The position numbers and the translations under genes were made by a program. Positions 1 through 12,960 of a DNA stretch of 64,000 bases are shown one piece after another. How positions within the stretch are numbered: the stretch's first letter is position 1; the number at the start of each line of letters is the position of its first letter. The notes under the pieces were generated by a model. It was not told the origin of the DNA and searched no databases. It worked only from the letters and a program-made list of their open reading frames with translations. Origin of the DNA: Siphonodentalium dalli (lineage: Eukaryota > Mollusca > Scaphopoda > Gadilida > Siphonodentaliidae); assembly GCA_032622095.1 (NCBI GenBank), contig CP136068.1, forward strand, positions 160,229,465-160,293,464, written 5' to 3'.

Positions 1-170
1 GAATCGGCCCTTCGGAGTTATAGACCTTCGGAGTTATGGGCGTTCGGAGTTATAGGCCTTCGGAGTTATAGGCCTTCGGAGTTATGGGTTTTCGGAGTTA
101 TGGGTCTTCAGAGTTATGGGATTTCGGAGAATCGGACCTTCGGAGTTATGGGTCTTCGGAGAATCGCTAC
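1..170. repeat. 16-bp minisatellite (TTCGGAGTTATGGGCC type)
   Basis: About ten units of 16 bp starting TTCGGAGTTAT, with variant units carrying GAATCG instead of GTTATG. It runs off the left edge of the window, so total size is unknown. Confidence 0.95.
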
Positions 171-2220
171 GTAACCCATGTGAGCTAAATATTCAGAAGA
201 ATACCTCCTGTAAGTCTGTTAGTGGGATCATGGCACGTACATGAGAACAACCTAACTGGCACTGTATCAGTGAATATTTTTGGTTCAAAATGCGTCCCAG
301 ACATGCAGATACAGTATGACCATGTGAAAAAAATATACTGATTTGAAACATGTCGATGATTTGACCTTGAAATGAAAACAAGTTTATTTCATCAACTAGT
401 TAGATGTCTGAAATGACTCACACAGCATATTCTACCTGCATGTCTGAGGCACATATTGTATCAAAAATATTCACTGACACAGTGCCAGTTTTCTTGTTCT
501 CATATACATGTACGTGCTGAACAACCCCACCAGCAGACTTTCAGGAACTATTCCTGAGGACTGTGAATCAGCATGGATGTTCTGACCTAGGTAAATGGAA
601 TCTATGTGGGATGCAGAGCGTTTTGATATATAACCGGCATGTGTGCTCTTATCATTATTTAACATTCTCGCTTCTTCATAAAATTGTCAAATCAGGCCCC
701 ACCGGCACCTAACTGTAAGCAGGTTCAATTAGTGTCAAATGTCACTTTCAACAGCTAAGGTCATATCTGGACATATGAGAATAAATCAATTCAGGCCAAT
801 GCTACACAAAATTAAAATATCGATTCTCAGGCCATCCCACCTCGCTGAAGCATTGCACATTTCAAAACATCAACATCTGACTCAAAATTAAAAATAACTC
901 TACCAAGATTGAGACTCAGTTAGAGGAAGATGACAACATTTAGTTTTCCAAATGTTAGTTTAGCAAGATCCGGTCTGGAAGGGTCTGCAGTGGACAATAA
1001 GCTAGCAAATTTCATTCATTATTACATACATGTATGGGAATTTAATCTTTCCTTTTCTGTTTCCAATTGTCATTGTTTCTTTCAAACTGATAATTCATCT
1101 CGAAATATATTCGCTTCGTGGAATATAATTCCCACCGCCCCCTCATCCAAGACAAGTGAATATGTGCGGGTTGATTCGACGACACCCAGCCACCAGACAA
1201 TTTTTGACAATTGAGGTATTCTTTGAAGATGTGTCAGCGACACAGAGCGTCTTGTGGGTGTACTCATGATTAGCATGGATTTAGTTTATTTGTGTCATCT
1301 TTGTGTTAACAATTATCAGACAAGTTCAGAATATTTCAAATGCATTGCATGGAATTGGGAGGACATGCACATATTTGCACACCAACATTGTGAGGACAAT
1401 TTTTTTTATTTCACGAAGATCTTAAAACCACATTCTGATTGATTGTGTATTTTCATTTCAGAAGTAGTTTGTATTTTAATCCCAGCTCATTTAGCACTTA
1501 AGCACCTGACCTAGTTGTAAAATCTAGGTGAAAGATTTCTTTTAACTAAAAGTAAGTGTCAATGACAATGTAGCAATCATGACAGGCAATGACATGACCA
1601 CTACCGTAATGCTCGCCACTTAAATAAGTTCTGATAGAACCTTTCTGATTGATAGATATGAATTATTTCTTTCACTCTATTGAGGTAACCTGCTCTTTTA
1701 GTCAAAATCAACTTTCCTGCAATTCCCCATGTTTTATCAATATAGAATGGGCAGTGAAAATACTTAGCTGCATGTGCGACAATTCAAGGTTTACCAAATA
1801 AGGAAGTCCGGCACTGACGTCAGAAACAACAGGTCAGGACCACGTTGAAACCACATGTTATCAGAAATTGATATACACACAGATTATTTCAATTCAATTG
1901 ATCCTTTAAACAGCCGTATGTATTCAGCATAATCTAATTTAGGTCCTTAAATGACTAATTATCAATATTCAATGAACACCTTCCCGAAAGAGACTGTTAT
2001 TGACTAGAAACTTTAAAACCATTTCGACGACTTCATTAAGGAGAAATGTCCTCATAAACCAAATTGTCCTCACAACGCTGGTGTGTACACATGTGCATGT
2101 GCTCCGAACACCAATAAGAACCTGCTGTATTCTAGTTGAAAATGACTAAAATTCAGTAAACATTCAAATTTGTTGGTCATTAAGGATAATTGACTGGGAT
2201 CTAAGAGCCATAATAAGCAT
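171..2220. other. No gene recognised; fragments of a shared dispersed repeat
   Basis: No coding signal. Two fragments of a dispersed repeat with GAGGACATT and AACGTTGGTGTG-like words lie near 1350-1415 (plus) and 2043-2105 (minus). The same repeat recurs near 10880-10955, 11612-11705 and 15565-15640. Confidence 0.5.
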
Positions 2221-2239
2221 AAATGCAGCATGTAGACTG

Positions 2240-2595
2240 TGCGGAAGAAATCCAAGATGGTCACCATGGCGGCCAACAGGAACCAAATAGATTGTTCGCA
2301 TCTTGGGGTCATGATGAGTCAATATGAAAAGTTTCGAGAAAACTCATGTATAAATGCAGCCTGTCAACAGTGCAGAAAAAATCAAGATGGCCCCCATGGC
2401 AGCCATCTTGGGGTGGCCAACCGGAACCAAAATGGGACATTCTCATCCTGGGGTCATAATGAGTCACTCAAAGTTTAAAGAAAATTGATGTATAAATTCT
2501 GTAGACTGTGAAAAAGGAATCCATGATGGCGGTCATTTTGTGTGGCCGACAGGAACCAAAACAGGATTTTCTCGTCTAGACATTGATCTGAACAT
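2240..2595 (+). repeat. Tandem 'CAAGATGGC' repeat, about three units
   Basis: Roughly 120-140-bp diverged units each containing (C)AAGATGG...GGCC, CCAACAGGAACCAAAA and GGGGTCAT.ATGAGTCA. Related tandem units appear at 27855-28150 and a single unit near 61870-61905. The short open frames here are products of the repeat. Confidence 0.7.
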
Positions 2596-3599
2596 GCATA
2601 TGAAATTTGGTAATGATCCAATTAGAAATAAGGCTTGTAGACTATTAGCACATGTATTCAATTTTTTTTACCGTAGCTTGATACTTTGCGGAACTACAAA
2701 TAGAGTTTATGTCCCATGGAAAAAAGCTATATGAAGTTTTTCACACAAACAACTTTACAAGCATTGAACAGAAATCCTACAAAATTATGACTGCGCATAC
2801 GCCATTACGAGGACCCCCTCTCAAACAGATGCTTTTATGGGCAAACCTATCATTGGAGACACTCGTGGATGAACGTTTATGAGCAATGCGACATTGATTT
2901 CGACCATCATTTCGTTCAACTTATTGGAGAACACACAAATAAATTCCAAGCTTCATTAGTCTCGAATTTCACTTAAAATGACGTAACTGCACGTATTTAC
3001 ACTGTAACACAGCCCTGCCTTGGCACAAGATCGGAGTTATCCTAGCATATAGCCCATGCTATTTCCTTTCCAAAAAGGTACGACAAGTAATATAGGCGAC
3101 ATATGCAGGGAGACGGAGAAAACTACACACACTACCACCGGACCGGTATACCTGTGTTACGGGATATAGCAAAGGCAAAAAAATCATTTGTTTCCTGTTA
3201 TGTGGCCAAAAAATTCCAGGTAGGTACAGGTAGGTATGTCAATTTTTTTTATTTTGCATTTAAAAAAAAACATTATTTTCAATTTCACGCTAAAATTACG
3301 GGTAATATTGACTGCAATTACCATGGGTGAAATAAAATGCTACCATTATGATTGCATCATTGAAATTCCCTCAAAATAATATGTCCTGTGAGGCGATGTT
3401 TATCAGTGAACATTGACCAGATTTAAAATGTAGACTTCTACCATACAAATCGAAGAATGCAACATAACTGTTGTGTTCTATGGTAAATATATGTTGGAAC
3501 AGTCAATACAAATGACAGTCGCATAAGTTAACTTTTCTATATATTTAAATATTTCTAGAGGTAGCGCAAATTTTTCCAGGTAGGTAGGGTAATAGGAAA

Positions 3600-3650
3600 C
3601 AATGAGAGGCCGATCACGATCGGCAGATGTTAACCCATCCCTTGGCGATA
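3600..3650 (+). repeat. Dispersed repeat A with near-palindrome GCCGATCACGATCGGC
   Basis: GAGAGGCCGATCACGATCGG followed by CAGATG, TTAACCCAT and CCTTGGCGATA. A second copy in the same orientation lies at 5597-5650. Intervening sequence shows no gene. Confidence 0.7.
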
Positions 3651-4429
3651 ATAAATTACTATGATCAGAGTTTTGGTGTTGATTTATAGAGTATACTGTT
3701 ATGTACTATTATAGAGAATGTACATAACACAAATTATTGGAATTTATGGGTCACTCGCATTTTAATAAGAGAATGCATTGGTACAGCTAAACCAACACAA
3801 CCTCGGGTTAGATGTGAAAGGTGACCTGGACATGGAATCTTCGGGTTAAGAGAGTCCAATTTAAGTTTACAATAATACTGTATCAAATTATACCAACAAT
3901 ATAGTATACAGGTTAGCCACCTCACTGCTGACCCATTAATATCAATTATATAGCAGAGCCGTCAACAAATCACAGGAATTGTTTATGTTGAACACTGACC
4001 TCTCTATTAAACCAATAACAATTATAATGACCTCAGACATCTGAAGATATCACTCTACAACACAGATATCCGAGTCTACTGTTAATATCATGTGATGTTT
4101 ATTGTTGAATCTTTATTTTAAATTAGATACCATAGCTTTCTTTATCAGATTATTTGCACATCAATTGGCATAAGAGACATCAGAAAATAACATAGCCTTA
4201 TCACTAGCTAAGTAGTCCAAAGGTATGGGATGGAATTGGTGAATTGGATTTAATGTCGCTCCAAACAAATTTACCAGTACATAACACAAGATTTTGGACC
4301 GATTTAAACAAATTTGGTGTGGTTAATTATTTCAAAAAAATAAATATTTTATTATATATTTTCTATTTATTAATTTTTTTGTTTTTGGTAGTTAAATTGA
4401 GCAAGAAAATCAATCTAAATATTTTTTAT

Positions 4430-4692
4430 TTTTTTTAAGAGTGAATATTTTTTTTTAAAAAGGGCCACAACTCAGTGAAAACTAGTCGGATCAAACCCAT
4501 ATTCGAAATTGATCTGTATTTGAGGCTGGGAAACTCACATACCAAAATTGGTTGCGATAAGATTGGAAATGTTTCAGTTATCACATTATGCGTAAAGTGT
4601 CTATGGATGGACAGACGGACGGACGAACGACGAGTGGTCAATCCAGACAACGACACTATGTTTACCATACTGTGGTATGGGTAAACATAAAA
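4430..4692 (+). repeat. 'CACAACTC' interspersed repeat ending in a palindrome
   Basis: Starts AAAAAGGGCCACAACTCAGT, carries GGATCAAACCCATATTCG, a GACGGACGGACGAACGACG stretch and ends in a 33-bp palindrome (GTTTACCATAC / GTATGGGTAAAC). A longer relative is at 7270-7672. Typical of mollusc repeats in my recollection; class unknown. Confidence 0.7.
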
Positions 4693-4748
4693 AGGTTATT
4701 TTTTAAGCCTAAGGTTCTGACCGGTATACTCGTCTTACAGGTTGAAAG

Positions 4749-4835
4749 CACAGGTCCCCAGAACAAAAATTGACCCCACTCTATAGAATGAAGTATTATT
4801 GGGGGTGGGGTCAATTTTTTTTCCGGGGACCTGTG
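4749..4835. mobile_element. 87-bp palindromic MITE
   Basis: Arms CACAGGTCCCCAGAACAAAA and its complement ending TTCCGGGGACCTGTG pair for about 33 bp with one short loop around AGAATGAAGTATTA. No protein. A minimal fold-back element. Confidence 0.7.
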
Positions 4836-5596
4836 GTTAAGTTTCCTCGCTGTGGACATACAATTTACTTATTGTTTTTTATGAAAAACTTAATCTGGTC
4901 CCAGGGTCAAGCACTAAGGACAGGAGCCTTCCTCATAGGCTCCAGACATTGAAATTTCCCTGGTAGGCTATTACAAGTGAAATACTTTCCTAGATGCTTT
5001 AAATATGGATAGCAGCCTTTTGTTCATCAGTCCATTTGTTCCGGATGGTTGATTTTCTCCGTCTTTATTTTGGTTGTTCTGAAGAAGCGGCATGTGTGAC
5101 GTCATTAGTTCTTTGTTTTGTAGAAGACGTCTGTATTTCTTGTGATTGCACATGTATGTCTTGTATATCTTCTGATTGTTCTGCATCACCAAATTCTGTC
5201 AATTTATCAAAGAGGTAATTTTACATTCTGATGACAACTGCGCACCCTGAATGCCCTCTAATAGAGAAATGTGCGTTGATTGATCACTTTACTTACTTAA
5301 CACATATGCACTGAGCTATGAAACAGCCAATGCAAAAGCTTAGCTTGTCAGAAATTTGACCCAATGTTGGTCACAATGTTGTTTACTGCCCAATATTGAT
5401 TAGGTTACCGGGTACCTGGCAACGTAATTGGGCTGAATATAGAAAATTTGTTGTGCCCATAAATAAAACAGTCCAGAATTCTCTGGCTATATTTAGGCTA
5501 TGCCCATCTGCTAGTGAGGAAATTGATGCCAATGTTTTGAGATCGTGTACCAGCATGTAGTCCAAAATTGGATTAATTTAATAACAGAGGTGATAC

Positions 5597-5650
5597 GAGA
5601 GGCCGATCACGATCGGCAGATGTTTAACCCATACCTTGGCGATAGCGACT
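5597..5650 (+). repeat. Dispersed repeat A, second copy
   Basis: Direct repeat of 3600-3650 with a few substitutions, 2 kb away. The pair could be related ends of one older element or independent copies. Confidence 0.7.
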
Positions 5651-7259
5651 AGCCATAACTGATTATTTGTCAAAGATATGATCACAGGAATTAATCCATA
5701 TATCAGTACCTTGAAATCTTGAAATCAAAAGCTCCAATAATTTGTCTTAAGAAAGGGTTAAAGTATTTGGGTTGGGGAGGAGTAGTTTTAAATCTCATAA
5801 CTCTGTCCCTATTCACACAAGGACCTCTCACTATGAGATCCAATGGTTTAGTGATTTCTGAGGACATGTTTAGGAGTTTAAGTTAACTCATTGGAAGCAA
5901 AAGTGATAAATCCCTATCTTTGCCACTTTTGACATGCCAGATATTCAAAATTGATTATTCACTTCTAAAGAGAAATTATAATTGCTTAGAACGACATATA
6001 TGTAGGGGATTCCATCTCGTATTTAAATGGTACTTTAATTACCCCCCCCCCCCTTCCCCCATTCTCCCCAGTTATTTGTTTATCAAACATGGACAGATAT
6101 AAAATCAGATCTGACCTGTGTATTAAATAAGATTAAGTGTTTCATAACAGGGGTGTATGGTTTTCAAAAATATATGTAGTTTATACAATTCAAAAGTATT
6201 ATCTATATAATGTTATACAGACATAATATGATGGGGATGCTGGCCCCTATGACCACTAAATCGTTCATATAAAAGAAAGTAAGTTAGCCCTCATTTGAAT
6301 GGTTTCACACATTACAATGTTTTACAAGTAGCTTGGGCACTAAAAGCCACAACCTTCAATGTTAATCTTCTAAGTGCTCTGTGGCCCCTAAAATTCAATC
6401 AACCATGAAAATGTGAACAAATGGGAAAATAAGGTTCTTGGAAATACTAACATCTACCATATTGATTTTCAAAACAAGTCATCACTTACAATAGTCATGT
6501 ATATTTATCTGCCTGTTTCCCATTGCATAGATAAATCATATTGGCTATCAGCTGTTGTTTTAATTTCAAATTGAAAGCATGTGTCTGAAGGGGTAATATA
6601 TTTTTCAAAAATCAATTAATCAGTCAATACCAAAATTGATAGAAGTGAATAGTGTGCAAAGATACCCAATAGATATTAAGAGATATGAGGAAGAGTCCAT
6701 GTACATTATAGCATGTGTCTATGGAAACCTTGGAAAGGGTTAATTATTTTTGAAGCAAATTAATGGAATTTAGAAGACACTTATATAGGTGAGGGGGGGG
6801 GGGCCCTTATCTCACCCTGTAATGAAATTTCAAGAATAGGAGAAACACCAGTCTTGTGCTGCCATTAATCAATTTGACAGTTAGAATAAACAAACAGCCA
6901 GTCACCAGTGTTGTTTATCTTGCTTGACCCACCAGAGCTCTGTATCATATGTCATCACTCATTTCATAACAGATTTAACTTGGAATGACAACATCTATAA
7001 AAATCCTCTGATATACTCTGGATGTTGGATGATCACATGGTAATTTATTGATATCACTATATTACATGAAACTATTGCAATAAAATCTTCATATTTTCAA
7101 AACAGGATATCACACCTAATTAATCGTATAAAACTAAAATAAATGAAAGTGTCAAATTTTTTTTATTATTTAATTATTTTTTTATTGTTAATTTAAAGTT
7201 CAAACAAAATTTAATATTTGTATTTGCTAAATTTAGCAAGGAGCTAAATCTAAAAAAAA
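5651..7259. other. No gene recognised
   Basis: AT-rich sequence with homopolymer tracts (poly-C near 6043, poly-G near 6793). I see no coding frame, RNA gene or clear mobile element. Confidence 0.5.
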
Positions 7260-7269
7260 TTTAATTTTT

Positions 7270-7672
7270 TTTTAAATACTTTTTTCTCGAAAAAGGGTCA
7301 TAACTCCTTTAAAATTAATCGGATCAAACCCATATTCGGACTCGATCTGTATTTTGGGCTGTGAAACTCACATACCAAATTTGGTTCCAATCAGATAAAA
7401 AATGTTTGAGTTATGGCAGAATGCGTGAATTATAAGTTGAAAAAGGGCCATAACTCTGTAACAAAACTCGGATCAAACCCAAATTCGAACTCGATCTGTA
7501 TTTTGGGCTGAGAAACCCATATACAAAATTTGGTTTCGATCGGATAGAAAATGTTTGAGTTATCGCATTACTCGTAAAGTGTCTACGGACAGACGGACAG
7601 ACGGACGAACGACGAGTGGTCAATCCGGGCAACGACACTATGTTTACCATACTATGGTATGGGTAAACATAA
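7270..7672 (+). repeat. 'CATAACTC' repeat, tandem form, same palindromic end
   Basis: Two tandem units of about 155 bp (starting near 7285 and 7440) of the sequence also seen at 4430-4692, followed by the GACGGACAGACGGACGAACG tract and the same GTTTACCATAC palindrome at 7640-7672. Confidence 0.75.
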
Positions 7673-7678
7673 TAAGAG

Positions 7679-8068
7679 GGTATCACCCCCTCCCCCTGAA
7701 TCCTGAATACCAGTTAATTTTGGGGGGGGGGGGTGAATCCTGAATACATGTTAAGAAATAATATGCGATAAATGACATACAAATTGACGCCGGTGTCACA
7801 CTATGGGCGTTATGATACGTTTAATGATACTTTATGATGGCATAGTGGTCGAATATGCCCAAGAAGCTATTCTACCCACTCATTCAGCATTCATACAGAT
7901 AACTAGCACAAAAATATTATTTTGCGCCATCAAAACCTACGTCCAATATGTTTTGCTTGAACCTGAATACCAGTTAATTCGGGGGTATGAATCCCGCGTA
8001 CGGCTTCAAAACACCCTGAATCCCGCGTACCGAAGGGGGGGGGGGGGGGGGGTGAATCCCGGGTGATA
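7679..8068. mobile_element. Possible MITE with GGTATCACCC ends and poly-G tracts
   Basis: GGTATCACCC at the left and GGGTGATACC at the right are complementary. Internal copies of CTGAATACCAGTTAATT and two long G runs (G18 at 8035-8052) occur. No clear target duplication. Confidence 0.4.
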
Positions 8069-9321
8069 CCATCAAAGCATGACAGACAAAGGACAAACAC
8101 TTCTTCATAATATAAGTATACTAGCTATGTGCCCGCTGACTCCGCGGTAGATTTCATGTCATCAAGGTCATATGATAGGGGCAGTATGACTCTGTACAGT
8201 GCATACAAAAAGTGAAGTCTATCCAAATATATTATCGATTCCAAGATAAAGTTAAAGGTAATTTGTGGGTACCTGTATGGAAGGATGGGCAGACAGACAT
8301 GATGAGGTTACTGCCCACCCCAAAATACCTCTATATACCAAACTTAATCTCTATGGGCAATGTAGTTCCTGAGACAGTTAAAAGTCACTTGGTCATACAC
8401 AAGGTCACAGGAACATCGGAAGGGCAAATTATCTTGACAGCATTCCCAAATTATACCCTTCCAGTCCCAAAATACCTTAGATAGCAAATTTTGTTGATAT
8501 AGGCCCAATAGTTTACGAGTGTACCTGATTAAGAGAAAGCATGCGCCTTATTCTGACCCAAGTTATAAATTTAAAGGGGCATATGTCAGAAACTAATAGA
8601 ATTAATATTCTGAGAAATTAGTTTGCTGTTTTAATTAAGGTCTTAAAAATCTAGAAATAATCCAGTAACAATTTAAACCAATATCTTTCAAGTGACTGTA
8701 TAACAACTGAAGTTATTTATTATATGACTATAGTTTTCTCTCCCCGTATCTTGCTTAAACGCGTTCTAGTTTTTCTATTAGAAAACAAGAGTGTTTTTTT
8801 CTCCGATTTCTTATGCTACTCAGCATGTCATCGATGTCGTCATTTTGTAAACATCATATACTGAATGAAGCGAGAAATCGATTCATTCGTTTCTAGGCCT
8901 AAATATGTTACGATCTGAACTAAAAGATGTTCATTTAGTAATTAATTGAACCATATCATGAATATTCTTTTGTTATAGCAATCCGCAAGCTATTACCTTT
9001 GAGGAATTATTATTTGCTGATCGTCGAAGTCTCAGAATATCAATCGACCTACACCTACCAATAAGTTGGGAGAAAAGTCTCATTTTTCATTGAACTTTTG
9101 GCAACTCAGAACGCCAGTAGTCATATAATAAACGCTTTATCTATACAGGGTCGTGATAAGTATCGCAGTATCGCGTCTCATTGAGATCAGATTGCTGTAT
9201 CAAGTTCAACCTCACTGCCAAAAACAGCTCGTTTTGATCTGACTTCAACTCGACGTGATATGGCAGACCATATCACTATACTTATTGATAATGTGTATGT
9301 ATAACAACTAAAGTTACTTAC
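8069..9321. other. No intact gene; retroelement head near 8108
   Basis: Near 8108 'ACTAGCTATGTGCCCGCTGA' resembles the head (ACTAGCTGATG.CCCGACTTCG) of the repeats at 15711, 29490 and 55717. The rest shows nothing I can name. Confidence 0.35.
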
Positions 9322-9566
9322 CAACTTCTGAATCAGCATCCATTTCTATTTCATCCAAAGATTTGCCCTGATACTTGTGCACATTCCCCTTCGCTACCAC
9401 TCGAAGCAGTTTACTGTATTTACATAGTTGTAGGGTCTTTTCCGGCAGTCTGTAATATTCTCTGTGAGTGCGTATATCATGTCCCATAAAGTTAGCTACA
9501 TCCAACTCATTGTTCTTCAAATTCATGATCTGTGATACAGTTGCCACATATAACATCTAACACAGC
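9322..9566 (-). pseudogene. Decayed exon of a transposon-type tyrosine-recombinase-like protein
   Basis: The minus strand has an acceptor (TTTTTCAG) at 9567 and a strong donor (GTTG then GTAAGT) after 9322, enclosing a 245-base exon. The readable frame begins MLYVATVSQIMNLKNNELD and contains NFMGHDIRTHREYYRLP, then KGKSLDE-like residues near its end (YQGKSLDEIEMD). GH followed nine residues later by Tyr matches the C-terminal GH...Y motif of tyrosine recombinases. I recognise the segment as like uncharacterised transposon-derived proteins common in marine invertebrates (Crypton-like), from memory only. A TAG in the same frame lies between the acceptor and the readable part, so the exon is broken or the acceptor is not used. 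No companion exons were found. Confidence 0.5.
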
Positions 9567-9909
9567 CTGAAAAATAAATGAATAAATAAATAAATGATTT
9601 GAAAGTTATATTTAATGTTTACACTTAATCAAAACTTCTGAAGCAACAAAACAATATTAGTATTGCTCGGACATGACGGCTACCGGAAACATAATCTAAA
9701 TTGGACTCTATATAGATTATCGATTAAAATGCCCATGATCTATGTTGTACCTAAGCGGACCGCAGATTTGATGAAGAATGGTACAGAATTTCAGATAACT
9801 CAAAAGCATGTTCACTGAGGGACATATAGTACCGGTAGCTAAATAAAATAATGTCTATTAAATCCAGAAGACAAGATAACTACTAGTAACTCTCTGATAC
9901 CTACATGTA

Positions 9910-10717
9910 CAGAGGTGGATTGGCCGATTGGGAGACCAGGTAAATTCCCGATGGGCCGGAGGCCGGAAAATTCTGATTCCACGTGATTTTCTATCAAGCG
10001 AGAATCTGAGTTTTTTTTTTACAGTTTGGGGGGGGGGGGGTATATGTAGTTGGGCCGCAAATGAAACTGATGTGGGCCGCCACATGTGTTGTTTAACCAG
10101 CCTAACTGGCTAATCATAATTTTGTCATTAAATGAACTTGTCAGCATCATATAACACCACATAAAGACCCCGTTAATCTCGAGATATTAACGGTAACTCC
10201 CAGCTGTAAATCCCCCAAAAATTGAGGCCAGTCTAGATGCTACTAGTACCTAGGATTAGCGATTTTCTTGTATAGTTTTCAAAATTTTCTCACCCCGGGG
10301 CCAAACAACCATGGACAGCCCGGTGTGTCCTGGTCTCTTGTCTGTAGCCGTGTGCATTTGTCTGAGGTTAGACCGCTAGATGTAAGAATTTATGCAATTT
10401 TTCAGGTAAAAATAACTGAATGGTCTCATACCGGGAAAATATAGAACCATGGTTGATGAATTTATAGGATATTAGGCCAGAGCACTGAGGTGCAAGGGGG
10501 GGGGGGGGGGGGGGGTGGGTGCAATGGAATTATGCAAAAACATGAATTTGGTCTGATTTTGATTCAAGAGGGGGGGGGGGGGTGCAGTTGGAATTCCAAG
10601 GTGGACACCCCCCGAACAGAGACCCTCCTCCACTCGGCACCTCGGCAACTGCCTTTTGCAGATGGGCCAGTATAATATTCATTTCCCAGGCCGATTTTTT
10701 GGCCCAGTCCGCCTCTG
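9910..10717. mobile_element. hAT-like non-autonomous DNA transposon, 808 bp
   Basis: Ends are CAGAGGTGGATTGGCC and the complement of CAGAGGCGGACTGGGCC. The element is flanked by the 8-bp duplication TACATGTA (9902-9909 and 10718-10725). CAG.GG ends with 8-bp duplications are hallmarks of hAT elements. It carries three poly-G runs (G20 at 10496-10515) and no transposase. It sits inside the first copy of the 10.7/11.5-kb duplication; the second copy lacks it. Confidence 0.85.
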
Positions 10718-10726
10718 TACATGTAA

Positions 10727-11135
10727 CAGGGTCTATTATCAACTGGTACATAAAGTAAAAGTTGAGTGACAACAGATTAAGTGCTAAATTAGCTAGACTG
10801 TGAGCGGTTTATACTGTACATGCATCAACATTAAGAAGCCGGGCAAAATGGCACATATGTGATTGTGTTCATTTTCGTTGCGTTGGGAGGATGCATATGT
10901 TCTTGCACACCAACATTGCAAGGACAATTTTTTAGTTATGAGGACATTGTGTGTACATGGGATGTCTGTAGAATGAATGAGACGTAGGTATCGAAATAAT
11001 CGGTAACGAATCGCAATTTGCGATAAATAAAGGCACTATAGTACGATAACAATCATAAGATTACACTCATTCTATCACATTTAGCGATGTTATGTGGTCA
11101 ACATCCCCGTCCGTTCCTGTTCAAACACTAAAATG
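10727..11135 (+). repeat. Segmental duplication, copy 1
   Basis: About 410 bp (from ATTATCAACTGGTA to AACACTAAAATGCAT) repeated at 11462-11871 in the same orientation with an offset near 735 bp and visible substitutions. Its left flank 9852-9901 matches 11409-11464, the match being interrupted only by the hAT-like element. Confidence 0.85.
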
Positions 11136-11461
11136 CATTAGGACTCTCCCATTCTATGGAACCTATCTTCTTTATTTCAAAACTGCATTGGAGGAATTAT
11201 TTACCAGAGGAGAGTGTAAACTTGAGAAATCCTCACACTCGTCACACAATTTGTGACAAACACTTGTGAATACATCCAGTGATATTTTTATTAACCAACT
11301 TAATAGAAAAATTATTCAATCTAATATCGTCCAACACTCATGTTCATTTGAAAGTATATAGCAATTCGCGATTCATTTTTCAAAACATTTTGATCCAAGA
11401 TGAGACGTCTATCGAATCCAGAAGACAAGATTTATTGACAAGAAGATAACTAACTCTCTCA

Positions 11462-11871
11462 TACTTAACAGGGATTATTATCAACTGGTAGATAAAGTAA
11501 AAGTTGAGTGTGACAACAGATGAAGTGCTAATATATCTAGACTGTGAGCGGATTATACTGAGCATGCATCAACATTAAAAGGCCGGGCAAAATGCCACAT
11601 ATGTGATTGTGTTCGTTTTCGTTGCGTTGGGAGGACACATACATGTATGTGCTTGCACAACAACATTGCGAGGACAATTTTATTTATGAGGACATTGTGT
11701 GTACATCGGATGTCTGTAGAATGAATGAGACGTAGGGATCGAAATAACCGGTAACGAATCGTAATTTGCGATAAAGGCAGTATTACGATAAGATTACACT
11801 AATTCAATCACATTTAGCGATGTTATGTGGTCAACATTACCGTCCGTTCCCGTTCAAACACTAAAATGCAT
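11462..11871 (+). repeat. Segmental duplication, copy 2
   Basis: Second copy of 10727-11135, without the hAT-like insertion. Contains the GAGGACA dispersed repeat. No coding frame conserved between the copies. Confidence 0.85.
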
Positions 11872-12955
11872 CATTCGCAATTCATTTTTCAAAACTTATT
11901 TTGATCCAAGATTAGACGTCTGAGGACTTTCATCAAAATATCCCCAGAGATTGGACTGTTTGTATGACATTTTTGTTTAATGTTTGAAGGGGTATGGACC
12001 GATTTAAGTAGTTTGTTCAGATTCACGGTGGGAATGAGAGACGAACCATAATTCGTGACCGATAAATCAACCAAATCATGGCTTTATTCTGTTGGCGATC
12101 AGCGATGAACATCAAAAACATAGAAGCCTTTCATGTTCTTTGAAGATGACCGACATACGTCGACGTTCATGAAGTTGATGGCCAAATTCGGTCAAGGTCG
12201 AATGACATCGCTTTTGAATCACTTGCCTTCGATAGGGACATGGTCATTAGGTTCTATTATTGGGTGGTCGGCGGGATACACTGAATGCTTATCATTTTTA
12301 TTACTTATTGTGGGGGATTACCTTAATTTTTTGTTAGATACTGATTCAACATTGATCGTTCTCGTTCGTGGCGACCGCTGCTTACTTAATACCTGAATTG
12401 GTAATAACAATATGCAATTTGTGTATCGAGATACGTATGTATCATTTGAACGCCCGTATCGATGACCGTATCGTCAGTGCTGTATTGCTGTCGCATCGAT
12501 ACATCGATGTATCGTTACACCCCTAGTAACAAAACTGCATGCGCGGTGATAAATTCTACAGCGACATCGAGTCTTTGAAGTCGTGTTGACATCTTTCGGT
12601 TACCACATGTATTCGGATAGAGTTCAGAGCAGCATCGAGGCTTTGATTTGTAAACACCAATGAGTTCCGGCTTTTGTAAATCAGTGTCCCGATATATTTT
12701 ATAGCGATATGTTATGACATAAGTGCTGCGTGCTCTGGTTGACAAGATCGTCATGTGTCTTTCCAAGATCTTCTGCACTGCATTGAACTAATTTATTAAT
12801 TGTTCTGAAAAAAGTGGATTGATTTTATACTCCACTGCATGTACTAGTATTGTGATTTATCTTTTCATGTAAAATGGAATGAATTACATACAAAAATCAC
12901 AACATATTCAGGAGAGCGATTTGCCCTCCTAAATATTAGTAACTATTACTATAGT
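11872..12955. other. No gene recognised
   Basis: Short unrelated open frames only; none shared with a known family. A CGATACATCGATGTATCG palindrome lies near 12495. Confidence 0.4.
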
Positions 12956-12960
12956 ATTAG

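Noticed and set aside
4659-4692. Helitron 3' hairpin at the GTTTACCATAC palindrome
   Set aside because: No CTRR end follows the hairpin at the required distance in either copy (4692 or 7672), and no TC start was found.
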